A stretch of 64,000 nt of DNA from Viola odorata. Taxonomy: Eukaryota; Streptophyta; Magnoliopsida; Malpighiales; Violaceae. The stretch lies in assembly GCA_963691705.1 (NCBI GenBank), contig OY829540.1:65334367-65398366 (forward strand). The letters are read 5' to 3'. This document shows positions 34,540-47,132 of this stretch, one piece after another (positions within the stretch are counted from its first letter, which is position 1; each line of letters begins with the position of its first letter). A model generated the notes under the pieces. That model had not been told where the DNA came from. It saw only the letters and a list, made by a program, of their open reading frames with translations, and made no database searches. The translations under genes and the position numbers were made by a program.

Positions 34540-36722
34540 TGGATAGAGGAAGTCAGCTTTCAAAGTTTTCATGTTTGGAATTAAATCTTTCAAAGACGAC
34601 GAAACAACCGAAAATTTCCTTTAATTTGCAAATTCTTTTTAAGATCAGATTGAGCGTAAGGGCTTGCGTGTGAGTAAGAAGATGATGAATATGGGTTACA
34701 CGTGTAAGAACGAAAAAAGAAAAGTAGCGTGGAAATGATTTTTTAGTAAAGGAACTGGTTTTTGAATTTGTTTGCCTGTTTCTCTACTTTTGGTTAGGTA
34801 GTAAAAATAGAATTCCTTCCCTGGAAAAGCATTTTTTTTCTTCATGTACTATGGAGAAGCTTCCCAATAAGCACGAAAAGAAAAGAAAAAAGAGGAAAAA
34901 AGAGGGGAGAAATATGGTAAGTAGTAGGATCTGCACTCGAGTACGTATCTATAGGTATTTTTATCATCAGCAAACAATTATATATTCTGCTACATACTCG
35001 GTACGTGAAAAACATACCAAGTGGTAGTATGAGTAATTAAGCCTTGCAGAACAGTTTTTGTACTTAAAAGAAGAAGAAAAAGAGAGGAGAAGTTTCCTGC
35101 GAAGTGCATCTGAGAGATATACAAGGTTTAGTCTAAATGGCCGGCTCTTGGACTTAACCCTAGAAATGGAGTATGCATATTTTTATCCAAACACTTTTCA
35201 TTTAACCTTTATAATTCATATTCCTGTTGGATCACATGATCATTTGAACTGAATTTTTTCAAAACTCTGACTTAAATCTTGATTCGGAATTTTCATACCG
35301 TTGATTTATCCAAATGTACAATTTTATTCCCAAAATCAAATAAACTACAATTTTTAAGATCCAAAACGTATAAAACATGATAGATATTAAATAAATAAAT
35401 AAAATCAAATGAGTTTTCAAGGTATACAAACAGACAATAGTCAAACAAAAAAAGTCTTGCAAATTAACATAAAACTACTTTCCGTATTTTGCACATCGGT
35501 AGAGAGACTATCGGTAGAGAGACTAATAAGCTTGCTCATGAGGGAAATTAGTCATCCAATTTTATTGAATGGTTCAATTCCTCTAACATGACTCTTCAAG
35601 AAAAAATTACTAATCATCTAATTTTATTGAATGGTTCAATTCCTTTAACATAACTAGTCATATTCAAGAGAAAATTAGAAGAACTGGAGCCGGATCCATA
35701 TATTATTATTTTAGATTTTACCTCATAATTTTTTATCTATTTATATAATGCTCTATTTTCTTTCAAACAAAGTAACTAGCAGAACTTCCGATTATATTTC
35801 AGTACGTCCGTAGGTATTGGATTTTTTTTTATGGTGCAAGTGCAACTAAAATTATCTAATTAAATTTACCGATAATTAATTATGTATTGGTATATCTAAA
35901 CTTCTAATCCGGTCGGATTTCATCCAAACATTCAAAAATTCCATTCAAAATAACAATAATTTTGCACATGGTGTTTTCTATTGTGACATAACGTCACTTT
36001 AAATCAAATAGCGCATCACTAATTAGCCATTAAATCTATTCAAAGCATAAAATTATTAATTACCCATTACATCTATTAAAGGTTATCACAACTCAAATTA
36101 TAACATCGTGAATTCACTGTGTTTTATACTTAATAATATCTTAATATTTACAAGGTTCTCACGTTTTAATCTCTTGCTCCTGCTGATTTTGTTCCTATTT
36201 TCTGGGTTGTTGCTAGAGATTTTCTCAGTTGGTGCTCCTCCTTGTCATGGAAAAGAAAATTCTTGTGTTACTTAATTTGGTTTTGATTCGTATATATGAA
36301 TATGGTATCTATTTTCCGAGTCAATGAAATGAAACACGTGGCTTTATGTTTTCTTCACAAAAGCTTCGTTACCAGTGTTAGACAATTGTGCCTTTCAACT
36401 GAAAACTCGCACGATTCAATGTTGCCTCCTAATATAGCAACCATTTATCGTGTATATCATTTATATCACGAGTCATGACTTTCTATACATATTTTTCCTT
36501 CTCTTTTTGGGATTTTTTTTCTCCCTTGAAATATATAGTTGAAGATGGAATATTATTCGATCAAATTCTCATATTTTCCATGCTTGCTTTGAGGGATATA
36601 TGTGTAATGAGAAAAATTGTATAGTAATTCAACCTTTTCATTTATATATAGGCGCGTCTAATTGCTCAATTAATTAAGACAGTTAGATGTACTTGTCCTA
36701 TTTTCGCTTACATTTATCTCAC
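34540..36722. other. Intergenic region upstream of ACS
   Basis: It includes the ACS promoter side. A direct repeat of period about 61 bp (AATTTTATTGAATGGTTCAATTCC, starting about 35558 and 35619) and a short repeat of GGTAGAGAGACTA (about 35497 and 35512) are seen. GGAGCCGGATCC at about 35688 recurs at 40439. No gene recognised. Confidence 0.5.
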
Positions 36723-37125
36723 CACTACAAAAAAAATTATACACTATTCTTGTAGTTTCATGTCACTCATTTCTCTCACTCACAAAATGGTGGAGTCAAC
36801 CCATATAAATGTGAGATATTTGTGAAAATTATGTGATGGATCCTACTGCTTATTTGAGTGAGCAAAAGCCTCAACCCTAACACTACAAAAAAACTGTTTT
36901 TTATCCGTCACAAAAATTGGAAATTTCGTCGAAAATGGAACTTTCCAACGGAATTTCGTCACAAACGCTACCTCACAGATCAGCTGGTAGAGGGCTTGAA
37001 TTTTCGACCGAAAAACTGGTCGGAAATACCTTGTGACTGAATTGCTACGGAAACACTGCAGAAAAGAATATCCGTCGGAAAAAATTGAATTTCTGGAACA
37101 CATTTCTGCGGAGACATTCAATTGA
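36723..37125. mobile_element. CACTA-like transposon remnant
   Basis: CACTACAAAAAAA occurs at 36723 and 36881 in the same direction. The second is followed by many short CCGTCGGAAA, CGTCAC and TGGTCGGAAA-type words to about 37090, as in subterminal repeats of plant CACTA elements. No inverted partner end or transposase is seen, so this is debris or a solo end. Confidence 0.5.
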
Positions 37126-37180
37126 AAATTTTATTATAATATGTAATATTTCTATTAGTTGGATGATATGTAATTAAGAG

Positions 37181-37839
37181 TAGGGATGACAATGGGTACC
37201 CATACCCGCATATCCACCCATAACCATACCCGCATATCCACCCATAACCATACCCGCAATTGCGGGTATGGATAATACCCGCATTTATAATTGCGGGTAT
37301 GAGTATATCCATACCCGCAACATACCCGCAAAATGCCTCTCTCCTTTCTCCTCTCTCTCTCTGCCACTCTCTCTTCTTTCTCCTCTCTCTTTCTCATCTT
37401 TTTTTATTTTTCTCCCGTAATAAAAACTCAATTTCTTCCTTAATGCTTGAATAAAATAAATTAAAAATTACAAAAACATAATCTTCATCTTAAGATGAGT
37501 AATTACATATCCACTTTTCATATTTTTCTTAATCTTTTATAAATGGGTTTTTTCTTAATCAAATTGTTTAAATATATTTTGAATTAATTTAGAAGTTCAT
37601 TAAGTGAAATAATTAATAAGTATAAATGAGTTTTTTTTTCATCAAATTATTTAAATATATTTTGAATTAATTTAGAAATTTATTAAGTGAAATAATTAAT
37701 AAGTAAATGTAATTGGATATCCATTACATATCCAATTGGGTAATGGGTATAGTGGGTATGGATAATAATGGATATTTAATTGCGGGTATGAATGGATATT
37801 TATCCATACCCACCCATACCCGCATAATTGCCATCCCTA
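37181..37839. mobile_element. hAT-like non-autonomous element (659 bp)
   Basis: The ends are TAGGGATGACAAT and, inward from the right, TAGGGATGGCAAT. A perfect 8-bp target duplication ATTAAGAG (37173-37180 and 37840-37847) is diagnostic of hAT-type transposition. The interior starts and ends with iterated ATACCCGC/GCGGGTAT words and includes a 24-bp tandem repeat (about 37200-37250). It also carries a duplicated AT-rich block of about 86 bp (about 37545-37705). There is no transposase. Confidence 0.88.
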
Positions 37840-37847
37840 ATTAAGAG

Positions 37848-38837
37848 TGCTAGAAGGAACACCTGGACTATTTTATAATTACACTGTGTAATAAATAATT
37901 ATAGAGATACTAATATTTTTACTAACTGATATACATAGCAAGAAATAATTGAGGTTATCCCTTTCTTATCATGTTATATTTTATTTTTATTAAAATAAAT
38001 AGACTATCAAGTTTGTATGAGAAACATGTGTACGTTTATGTAAGCAAATTAGTAAAGTGTTAGTACATGTAGCTCCGTACTTTTATGAAGCACAAAACTT
38101 TATTTTTATGTCGTATCACGTGTTCGTTTCCAATACGGACACACCATACGGACGCTACATGTGTGACACTCTCCACCTCCTGCGTCCAATTTAACTTTGG
38201 TCATATTTATCAGAATTTTGTGGTACAAAATAGATGTTTTATGAAGTTATAATACTAAACTTGATTTCTGAGAATTGTATTATTTTTAAATATAGAGTTG
38301 AAACTTAATATTTTTTATTATTGTGAATGACATTTTATATAATATATATTAATATACATACGTCTATATACTGTGTTAGTATCTTATAATTTTGAATTTT
38401 TCCGTGTTGCAGTGTCCGAATTAATATCGGTGTTAGTGTTGTACTCGATGTCAGTATTGATGTTGTGTCCGATGTTTATGTTAGTGTTTGTACTTTATTA
38501 TCTTATTGTATATTATTATTATTATTATTTAAAGTTAATTTACAAAAATCAGAAGAAAGATTTCATTTGACTTACGTTTAATTAATCTGCCTTCTTTTCT
38601 TGGAAAACAAGTTTTGTATGAACTGTTCAAGGGTTGGTAGTGGTGACAGAGATGTGCAAACCATACATAGTAGAAAATTGCTCTTCCAAAGAATGATCGC
38701 TATAATATATGATGCAGGTTTTTCATGCTAGCTAGTTAGACACTGGTCTAATGGAATCTGTCCAGTGAGATAAATCCACAATTCTTCTTTTGACCATCCA
38801 GAATATGATAAAATAGTCAAGCTTTTTTTTATAATCA
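37848..38837. other. AT-rich intergenic stretch, nothing recognised
   Basis: No coding domain, RNA or transposon end was identified. A short TTA/ATT run lies near 38510-38528. Confidence 0.5.
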
Positions 38838-38853
38838 AATCAAAACAATATCT

Positions 38854-39137
38854 GTTTGGGGCAGCCATCCAGCTTCGCTTACCTCATGCTAGGGGTCTGG
38901 TTCTTGCATTCACGTGGTCGCCCCTAGCTGCTGTTGATAGGGAGTTGGGTTGTTTTTGATTGAGCCTTGTCGGTTTGGTAGTTTAGCTTGTTAGCCTCAT
39001 TCGTTGGGTAGCTCTGTCTGCTGTTTGCAGCAGCAGTAGCTAAGACCTGATTCCTGTATATTCTTCATCCTTTTTGGCTGCCATTTTCTTATGGCTTCTT
39101 TATAAAATTTCTTCTCCTTATTAAAAAAAAAAAAAAA
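38854..39137 (+). mobile_element. 5'-truncated LINE-type insertion with poly-A
   Basis: About 270 bp ends in a 3'-UTR-like TTCTTATGGCTTCTTTATAAA and an A-run (39123-39137). It is flanked by the 16-bp direct repeat AATCAAAACAATATCT (38838-38853 and about 39136-39151). A long target duplication plus a poly-A tail is the signature of target-primed reverse transcription. The body contains no complete frame, so this is a dead, truncated copy. Confidence 0.85.
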
Positions 39138-39151
39138 TCAAAACAATATCT

Positions 39152-39680
39152 ATATATTAGAGCTTAATTATAATAAAAAAAATTACAAGGTTCTGATCTT
39201 GACCAATGTCGGGATGTGAATGTGACTACCCCGGAATTTGTTCTTGCTTCGTAATTAAACACACAAATTATATATAGACAAATTAAAAAACTGCATAGAG
39301 AGACATCGTATACGTATAAATAACTGCTTTTCTACAAGTGTATCGTATATATACTGGACTGATGGTTGAGGATGAGACGTCATGTCGGTCGGTGTCGCCC
39401 CACAAAATCTTTTGTTTTCGTGTTAGTTTGTTCACTAGTCCAACAATATATCTACCAGCGTTGACGATGGAATTCTAATATTTTTCAATAGATCGACAAA
39501 GTAGCTAGCTAGTGTGTGTATACGTGCGAATGAAACATTCTTTTGTGTAGTTTTGACTACTGGCGCCTTATACACTATAGATTTTATGGTTGATTTGGTT
39601 GCGGTTGGCTCGGATTTTAAAACCTTACTTTTAGGTTGTACCACGTATAGAAATCAAGAATAGTGTGATTACATGTGTTA
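39152..39680. other. Intergenic, nothing recognised
   Basis: A short - strand frame (39435-39644) encodes a basic peptide without recognisable domains. No other structure noted. Confidence 0.4.
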
Positions 39681-40445
39681 TTCTCCTTATATTTTTTTAA
39701 TGTTGATTAAAACATAATCTATCATGTTAGGTCAATCTCGTCTATTCATTATAAATAAATGGTTGAAATTTAATTGAATTTATTTAAAATTTAATAATTA
39801 CCAAATAATTAAATTACTTTCTTTTTTTTACATACATAAAAAAGGAAAATACATATTACTTACCTTAAGAAAAGCCTATCGCCTTTTAAGGGACAAAAAA
39901 AACGTTAAATCCCAGCATTATAAAAAAAAATATCACTCCATTATTTTTTTTATAAAGAAATATTGTCATTTATTTTTTCGGTAGAAACTTCATCACCACC
40001 ACTCATATATAATCATAACACACAACACAAGCCCTTGAATCAAATTATTTTAATGCGGTATAAACCAAAAAAATATAAACTATTTTAATTCAAACTTGAC
40101 TATAATTGATATTTTTTCATTGGTTCACAATTTTTGTTTTAAAGTTTTATGAAAATATTGAGATATTTGAATGATATTGAATATAGTTTATATATTACAT
40201 TATCTCCAATAGAATAATCGTATATTTATACGATTTTTAGTGTAAAGATGGTAGGAATTTAATAGTTATCATTAGAATTTAGCAAATATGATATATAACG
40301 GAGTCCAAAAATAGAAAGTTATTTAATTTCTGGTGCCTGTTAAAATTTAAGAAAACACAATTAAATCTCAATCATCTATTTGTAATGAATGGATGAGAAT
40401 GAGCTAACATGATAGGTCATGTTTTAATCAACATTAAAGGAGCCG
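39681..40445. mobile_element. Inverted-repeat element (MITE-like, class unknown)
   Basis: The left arm (about 39681-39795) and right arm (about 40343-40445) are inverted copies, sharing for example AATGTTGATTAAAACAT, CTATCATGTTAG and TCTATTCATTA-type words. Arms are about 100 bp with roughly 80% match by eye. The middle is non-coding. I could not define a target duplication, so the exact ends and superfamily are open. Confidence 0.6.
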
Positions 40446-40680
40446 GATCCTGAAAAAATCACTACCTTACCCCCTAATGTTTTGTTTTTAGCTCCCCGTC
40501 GAGTATGTTTTGTTAATAAAAAAGGACTAATTCATGACAATAGATATTAATTGATTAATAAAAAAGAAAGAAAGGTTTGTATAATTGTATCGTCTAATGT
40601 CAATAGATATGTAGTTGAGTGATCGTTTTCAAGTGACAAAATGCCCACCTCTTTTTATAATTAAACCAAATATCAATTTT

Positions 40681-40857
40681 AATAGGAGGAAATCCTAATT
40701 GATTAAATTAATATCAATTTAATTAATTAACGAGTATAATATATAGCTAGTTAAATTAATATCAATTTAACTAATTAATTAATAGGAGGAAATCCTAATT
40801 GATTAAATTAATATCAATTTAATTAATTAACGAGTATAATATATAGCTAGTTAAATC
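40681..40857. repeat. 100-bp tandem duplication
   Basis: AATAGGAGGAAATCCTAATT begins at 40681 and again at 40781. The following bases match through ATATATAGCTAGTTAAAT, giving about 1.8 nearly identical copies. Non-coding. Confidence 0.9.
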
Positions 40858-41390
40858 TACATCCATTTAATTAAGAAAAAAAATGTATCAAGCAGAACTA
40901 TAGTATGATAATTTGCATTAAAAAAAGTTATTTTTAGTTTAAACAATAATATCTTTAATTAACTAATATTAATATTAATATTAATATAATTCGTAAAGCA
41001 ATGGTTGAAAATTAAGCCGCTCCCAAAAAGATTTCCGCTGCTAAACCTCATATGCATTAATATTTCATATCACTCAAGGAAAATCTAGAAATAAATTTTG
41101 AAAAATTAAATAAATAATTAAACTGAGAACTTTGTTTGACACGTGTATCAACCTTATCGGTGGCTCATCTTGACTCCTTTGTCCCCTCAAACTTGATTAA
41201 AATTCATTTTAGACCCGCTTGTTTGGTTGTTTTCCATAATAGCACACATTTACTTTTCAAATTGATCAGCACGTGATCTGTTAAGTCTCGCTCGGCATGT
41301 TTATCCTTCAAACTGTCAGCTGCCCTCAACAAAGAGTGTAATAATTAATAAATATTATTTCGCACCAATATAATGGTTTAGGCTACTGCT
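40858..41390. other. Intergenic, nothing recognised
   Basis: AT-rich sequence left of the Helitron, without coding or transposon signatures that I can support. Confidence 0.4.
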
Positions 41391-41836
41391 TCTATACTAT
41401 ATAAAAAGCGCAAAAGAACTTATTTTCTTAAATTACTATTATACTCTTTAATTATTAAAAAACTTAAGAGTGTAATAGATTTTTAATTTTTATAAAATTA
41501 CCAACAATATATATATTATTCCACCACTTATTTAATTAATTAACCTACCTATTATTAAAATTAAATAAATCTATTACTCAATCACTTATTTAATTAATTA
41601 ATCTACTTATTAAATTTATTGATTATTTAATTAATTAACCTACCCATTACACCCTAAACTACAAAGCATCGCCAACATCATCGTTCACCTGTTCGACTCC
41701 TCCTTTTCCTTTCCAGTACCCAATTTCTCTCTCCCACCATCATCCCATCATAATCAATTTACCATCACTGTAATATTTTCCACCTCTAAACACCCTTTTT
41801 CTTTTATTTTATTTTTTCACTTGGATGAAAGCATTA

Positions 41837-44800
41837 TGAAGAAATTAATGAAGGTTTTGGAAAACAACTCATATGCTAAATTTTTGAAAGGCTTCAAATA
41901 TATTTCCCCACTTGACGATTTATAAATCCATATCAACACAAGTGTTAATTTTGATCAAAGAGTTTATAACTCGCATTCTGTTGATAAAGTTGTTGCTATA
42001 TGGATTGAAGGAAATAATTCTAATGTTCCATTTGAAAGAGATATAGTTGGTCATGCACATTCGGGACAGAGCCACATAATTAAACATTACTTTAGCTGTT
42101 ATGATCCTCTTCAATACCCACTTTTATGCCCTAAAGGAGAAGTTGGTTGGCATCAGAATATTTTCAAACAATGCAGAAGGTCTTCCAATACTAATACAAC
42201 AACTACAGAAGACTTTTCAACTATTCTGACATTTACCTCTGCAGAAAATATTTTTGATCAAGAAATAGGAGGTACAACTTTTAATTAATACGATATTATT
42301 TCAATTTTTAGCTCTATTATTTTTCATGTGTCTTTTAGAATTTTCACATGATTTTTTTAACACATAGGTGTGCATAGACCTACAATATCAAAAGTTTCGT
42401 GTAGAGAGTACTATTTTATTTTTGGAAAAGTAGTTGCACATGTTCATGTTATTGAATTTCAGAAAAGGGGAATGCCACACGTTCATATGTTAGTCATACT
42501 CGAAGAAGGTTTTAAAATTGTTTGTTCTAATATGTTTGACAAATTTGTTTGTGCTGAAATACCAGATGATGATGAAGAACCTCTACTTTTTCAATTAGTG
42601 ACCAAACATATGATGCATGGTCCATGTGGAGAAAGTAATAAAAAATGCGGATGTATGAAAAATGAAAAATATAGATTTCACTAATTGAAGGAAATAATTC
42701 TCGATTGAAGGAAATAATTATATGTTCCATTTGAAAGAGATATAGTTGTTCATGCACATTCGGGACAGAGCCATATAATTAAACATTACTTTAGCTGTTA
42801 TGATCTTCTTCAATACCCACTTTTATGCCCTAAAGGAGAAGTTGGTTATATGGATTGAAGGAAATAATTCTAATGTTCCATTTGAAAGAGATATAGTTGT
42901 TCATGCACATTCGGGACAGAGCCACATAATTAAACATTACTTTAGCTGTTATGATCCTCTTCAATACCCACTTTTATGCCCTAAAGGAGAAGTTGGTTGG
43001 CATCAGAATATTTTCAAACAATGCAGAAGGTCTTCCAATACTAATACAACAACTACAGAAGACTTTTCAACTATTCTGACATTTACCTCTGCAGAAAATA
43101 TTTTTGATCAAGAAATAGGAGGTAAAACTTTTAATTAATACGATATTATTTCAATTTTTAGCTCTATTATTTTTCATGTGTCTTTCAGAATTTTCACATG
43201 ATTTTTTTAACACATAGGTGTGCATAGACTTACAATATCAAAAGTTTCGTGTAGAGAGTACTATTTTATTTTTGGAAAAGTAGTTGCACATGTTCATGTT
43301 ATTGAATTTCAGAAAAGGGGAATGCCACACGTTCATATGTTAGTCATACTCGAAGAAGGTTTTAAAATTGTTTGTTCTAATATGTTTGACAAATTTGTTT
43401 GTGCTGAAATACCAGATGATGATGAAGAACCTCTACTTTTTCAATTAGTGACCAAACATATGATGCATGGTCAATGTGGAGAAAGTAATAAAAAATGCGG
43501 ATGTATGAAAAATGGAAAATACAGATTTCACTAATTGAAGGAAATAATTCTCGATTGAAGGAAATAATTCTATGTTCCATTTGAAAGAGATATAGTTGTT
43601 CATGCACATTCGGGACAGAGCCATATAATTAAACATTACTTTAGCTGTTATGATCCTCTTCAATACCCACTTTTATGCCATAAAGGAGAAGTTGGTTATA
43701 TGGATTGAAGGAAATAATTCTAATGTTCCATTTGAAAGAGATATAGTTGTTCATGCACATTCGGGACAGAGCCACATAATTAAACATTACTTTAACTGTT
43801 ATGATCCTCTTCAATACCCACTTTTATGCCCTAAAGGAGAAGTTGGTTGGCATCAGAATATTTTCAAACAATACAGAAGGTCTTCCAATACTAATACAAC
43901 AACTACAAAAGACTTTTCAACTATTCTGACATTTACCTCTGCAGAAAATATTTTTTATCAAGAAATAGGAGGTAAAGCTTTTAATTAATACAATATTATT
44001 TCAATTTTTAGCTCTATTTTTTTTCATGTGTCTTTTAGAATTTTCACATTTTTTTAACATATAGGTGTGCATAGACCTACAATATCAAAAGTTTCGTGCA
44101 GAGAGTATTATTTTATTTTTGGAAAAGTAGTTGCACATGTTCATGTTATTGAATTTCAGAAAAAGGGAATGCCACACGTTCATATGTTAGTCATACTCGA
44201 AGAAGGGTTCAAAATTGTTTGTTCTAATCAGTTTGACAAATTTGTTTGTGCTGAAATACCAGATGATGATGAAGAACCTCTACTTTTTCAATTAGTGACC
44301 AAACATATGTTGCATGGTCCATGTGGAGAAAGTAATAAAAAATGCGGTTGTATGGAAAATGAAAAATACAGATTTCACTATCCACGAGATTTTTCTTCTA
44401 CAATTGTGGCTGGAAAATATGGTTATCCAATATAACAAAGAAGAGACAATGGACGAAAAATAATTAAGAAGAACAAAGAGCTTGATAACTGATGGGTAGT
44501 GCCATATAACTCTTACTTGCTTACAAGATATGGTTGCCACATAAATATTGAGATTTGCTCCAGCATTAAATTAGTGAAGTATCTTTATAAGTACGTATAC
44601 AAAGGGCATGACAAAATATCTTTATACATTGCATCAAATGATGGGAATAATTTAGTTGATGAGATAGACCAATTTCAAGATGGGAGACTTGTCTCTCCAC
44701 AAGAAGTTGCATGGAGGATATCTGAATTCAATTTAAATGAGATAAATCCTTCGGTGATAAATTTGCAATTACATTTGCCTAATAAACAGGCTGTCTATTA

Positions 44801-45822
44801 TTGAGAGAATCAAAATTTGCAAAAAGTGGTACTTTGGGAGCATGTATCAAAGACAATGCTTACAAAATTCTTTACAACATGTTTTGAGAATCCAAATGCA
44901 AGACAATATTTTATTCTTAAAATTTTATTTCTTTGCTTATTTATTTTCCAATGTCACTATTAGTATATATATATTATTTATTTATTTATATTTGTCGATA
45001 TAGTACATTAATTAATGTTCCAATATGATATCTTTCACATAATTATTTCTTATATTTTTACTACAGGGAATTTCCTGTGCATTTTGTCTGGCAATCTAAA
45101 GAAAAAACATGTAAAAAAAGAGAATCAATGAGGGGTGTGATTGGCCGTATAAATACTGCAAATCCAAAAGAAGGAGAAACGTATTTTCTAAGGTTATTAT
45201 TAAATCATGTTAGAGGGCCAAAGTTTTTTGAAGATTTATTGACAGTAAATAAAGTTATATGCAAAACATTCAAACAATCAGTACAAAAGAGAGGACTTCT
45301 TGAATCTAACGAGAGTATATCAGCATGTCTAAGTGAAGCAGTTATGTTTAAAATGCCATTGGAGTTACACAGACTATTCGCTACTATTTTGGTGTATTGT
45401 CAGGTAATTTTCAAATTAAGTCACTAAAAAGCTAAATTTAGTAGAATTTACTATCCTCACTTTTATACCTTTTAAATCCATTTTTTCCGTGTAGCCTATA
45501 TTTTATCAAATGCCTTTTTAATATATAAATATTAAGATTAAGATGCAGCAAGAGTTCTAAACCAACTGCGTTGTTCCCCGAATATTTTTGTTTATGTTTA
45601 TATTAATTTAAGCCATTTTTTTTATTAACGTTTACATTTTTTATTTAATTTATTATCAGCCTGAAGACGTAAGGAAGTTATGGGATATCTATTGTGATGC
45701 ATTATCCGAAGACTATAAAAGAACCTATCGAAATTCAAGCGAAGAGAAGGTATTAGCATTAACACTCAAGAGTATTAATTTTTATTTAGAAAGTATGGGG
45801 AAAAGTGGTAATATTAAAGTTG
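41837..45822 (+). pseudogene. Helitron Rep protein, triplicated and broken
   Basis: Fragments in order match plant Helitron replication initiators. An N-terminal region (FERDIV.HAHSGQSH, YDPLQYPLLCPKGE) is followed, after an apparent intron ending CACATAG, by the HUH-type part (VHVIEFQKRGMPHVHML). Then come CAEIPDDDEEP and HGPCGESNKKCGCM, the two-tyrosine motif KYLYKYVYKG (about 44575-44605) and FPVHFVWQSKE (45067). The last piece is PEDVRKLWDIYCDALSEDYK (45661-45720). Rep nicks DNA and drives rolling-circle transposition. Stops at about 41924, 44433, 44490 and 44802 and the triplication make it non-functional. Confidence 0.85.
42001..44380 (+). repeat. Three tandem copies of an 850-bp Rep segment
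   Basis: TGGATTGAAGGAAATAATTC starts at 42001, 42851 and 43701, giving a period of exactly 850 bp twice. Each unit holds about 680 bp of Rep coding plus intron, then a second partial copy of its own first 160 bp or so. The third unit ends at GATTTCACTA, where the ancestral sequence continues (CCACGAGATTTTTC). Copies one and two differ at only a few bases, so the amplification looks recent compared with the element's other damage. Confidence 0.93.
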
Positions 45823-45945
45823 CATGTATGTTTCTGTATCTTATTTATTAATTTGTGTTCTTGATGATTTTACTCATTGGATCCTACCTCTTGCTTTAAT
45901 AATTTTTTTTTTTTGGGATTTGGAAACAATTTATTTTCTCCTTAG

Positions 45946-47132
45946 ATGACAAGAACGAGCGAAAAGATGCAAGTATCTCAAGAAGAAAAAACATGCACAT
46001 ATATAAGACACCTTGAAGATCAACAAACTGAATTTCGTCTGAAACTTTTGGTCATCCGAAAAGGTCAGGTCGAAAACTACAAGGATAAAATGAGCACCTC
46101 AAAAAAATTAGGACTGATCTTAGTAATGACTTTTCCCTTTACTGAATATTTAATATTATTTATAATATTAAATTATATGTATTATATTAGGGAACAAAAG
46201 TTCAAGCAATGATTTTCAAGTAAGCTGTGCAAAAACTCAAGGATACCTTAGAATAGGGATGCACATATATTATTACCAATGAAGTTGCCCAGAAACCAAA
46301 TCCAAATTACTCGAATATTAACCTCGACATTGAACTGATTCTGACAAACTCAACCATGGTGCAAGAATCATCAATCCCTATCCCTTTGATGTTATTAACT
46401 ATGAATTCATGGACTTTCAAGATCTTCCTCATTGTGACCAAAGCAAACGAATCGGTAAGCAACTAAATTTATAAAACGTTGTAATCATTATTTTAAATTG
46501 ATAATTCATATTCTAATTTCAATTATTTTAATGACAGATATTATTGGTTTCGTCATTAGCGCAAAACCATTCAATAACAGGAAAAAGAGAAGTCGCCACA
46601 CTATAGAAAAATGATATCCTACAAGGACAATGAATTTGATTTCTTAGTCAAGGTCAGCGAAAAAAATTAGAGCGAATGACAGAGGAATATATTTATTGCT
46701 AAAGAGGTTCATGCAACTAAAAAGGGGACACCAACTGAAGAAGAAATTGATGAAGACGAGGAGTCATTAGTGGTAGTTTGGAAAAGGAGCCAGCAAAATA
46801 AACTTCAAATGAATAATGCAACTGGAAAAAAATGTGAACAATACGACAAGGATGAAAGCAAGAATAACAAGATGATAAAAAAAGGAAGGCGAATCAAGAA
46901 AATCAAAGAAGAAGATGATCAACAACAAGCTAAAAAATTAGGCAAGCCGAAAAAGAAAAGAGACAAAAAATAAGATGAGGAAGTAATTATTTTGCCCACA
47001 CCGATACTCATTGACGAAGAAGCTGAAGGCAAAAAAGAGACAAGGAAGAGAACAAGACTCAAGAACAAGAAATTTGATGAACTATATGAGTATGAGCCCA
47101 AAATCAAAAAGATCAAGCAAGAAAATTTGTAA
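45946..47132 (+). pseudogene. RPA-like and Lys-rich tail fragments in the Helitron
   Basis: Short frames follow the Rep region. Around 46260-46460, ITNEVAQKPNPNYS, then (one frame over) FMDFQDLPHC, then after an apparent intron DIIGFVISAKPF (46540) resemble the replication protein A large-subunit genes often carried by plant Helitrons. A Lys/Glu/Asp-rich frame (46770-46973 and on to about 47132) follows. Frameshifts and stops break it. The RPA assignment rests on weak motif resemblance only. Confidence 0.5.

Noticed and set aside
42370..44435. Three similar short genes encoding the same 104-122 residue protein
   Set aside because: They are the same Helitron Rep exon in three tandem repeat units, not three host genes.
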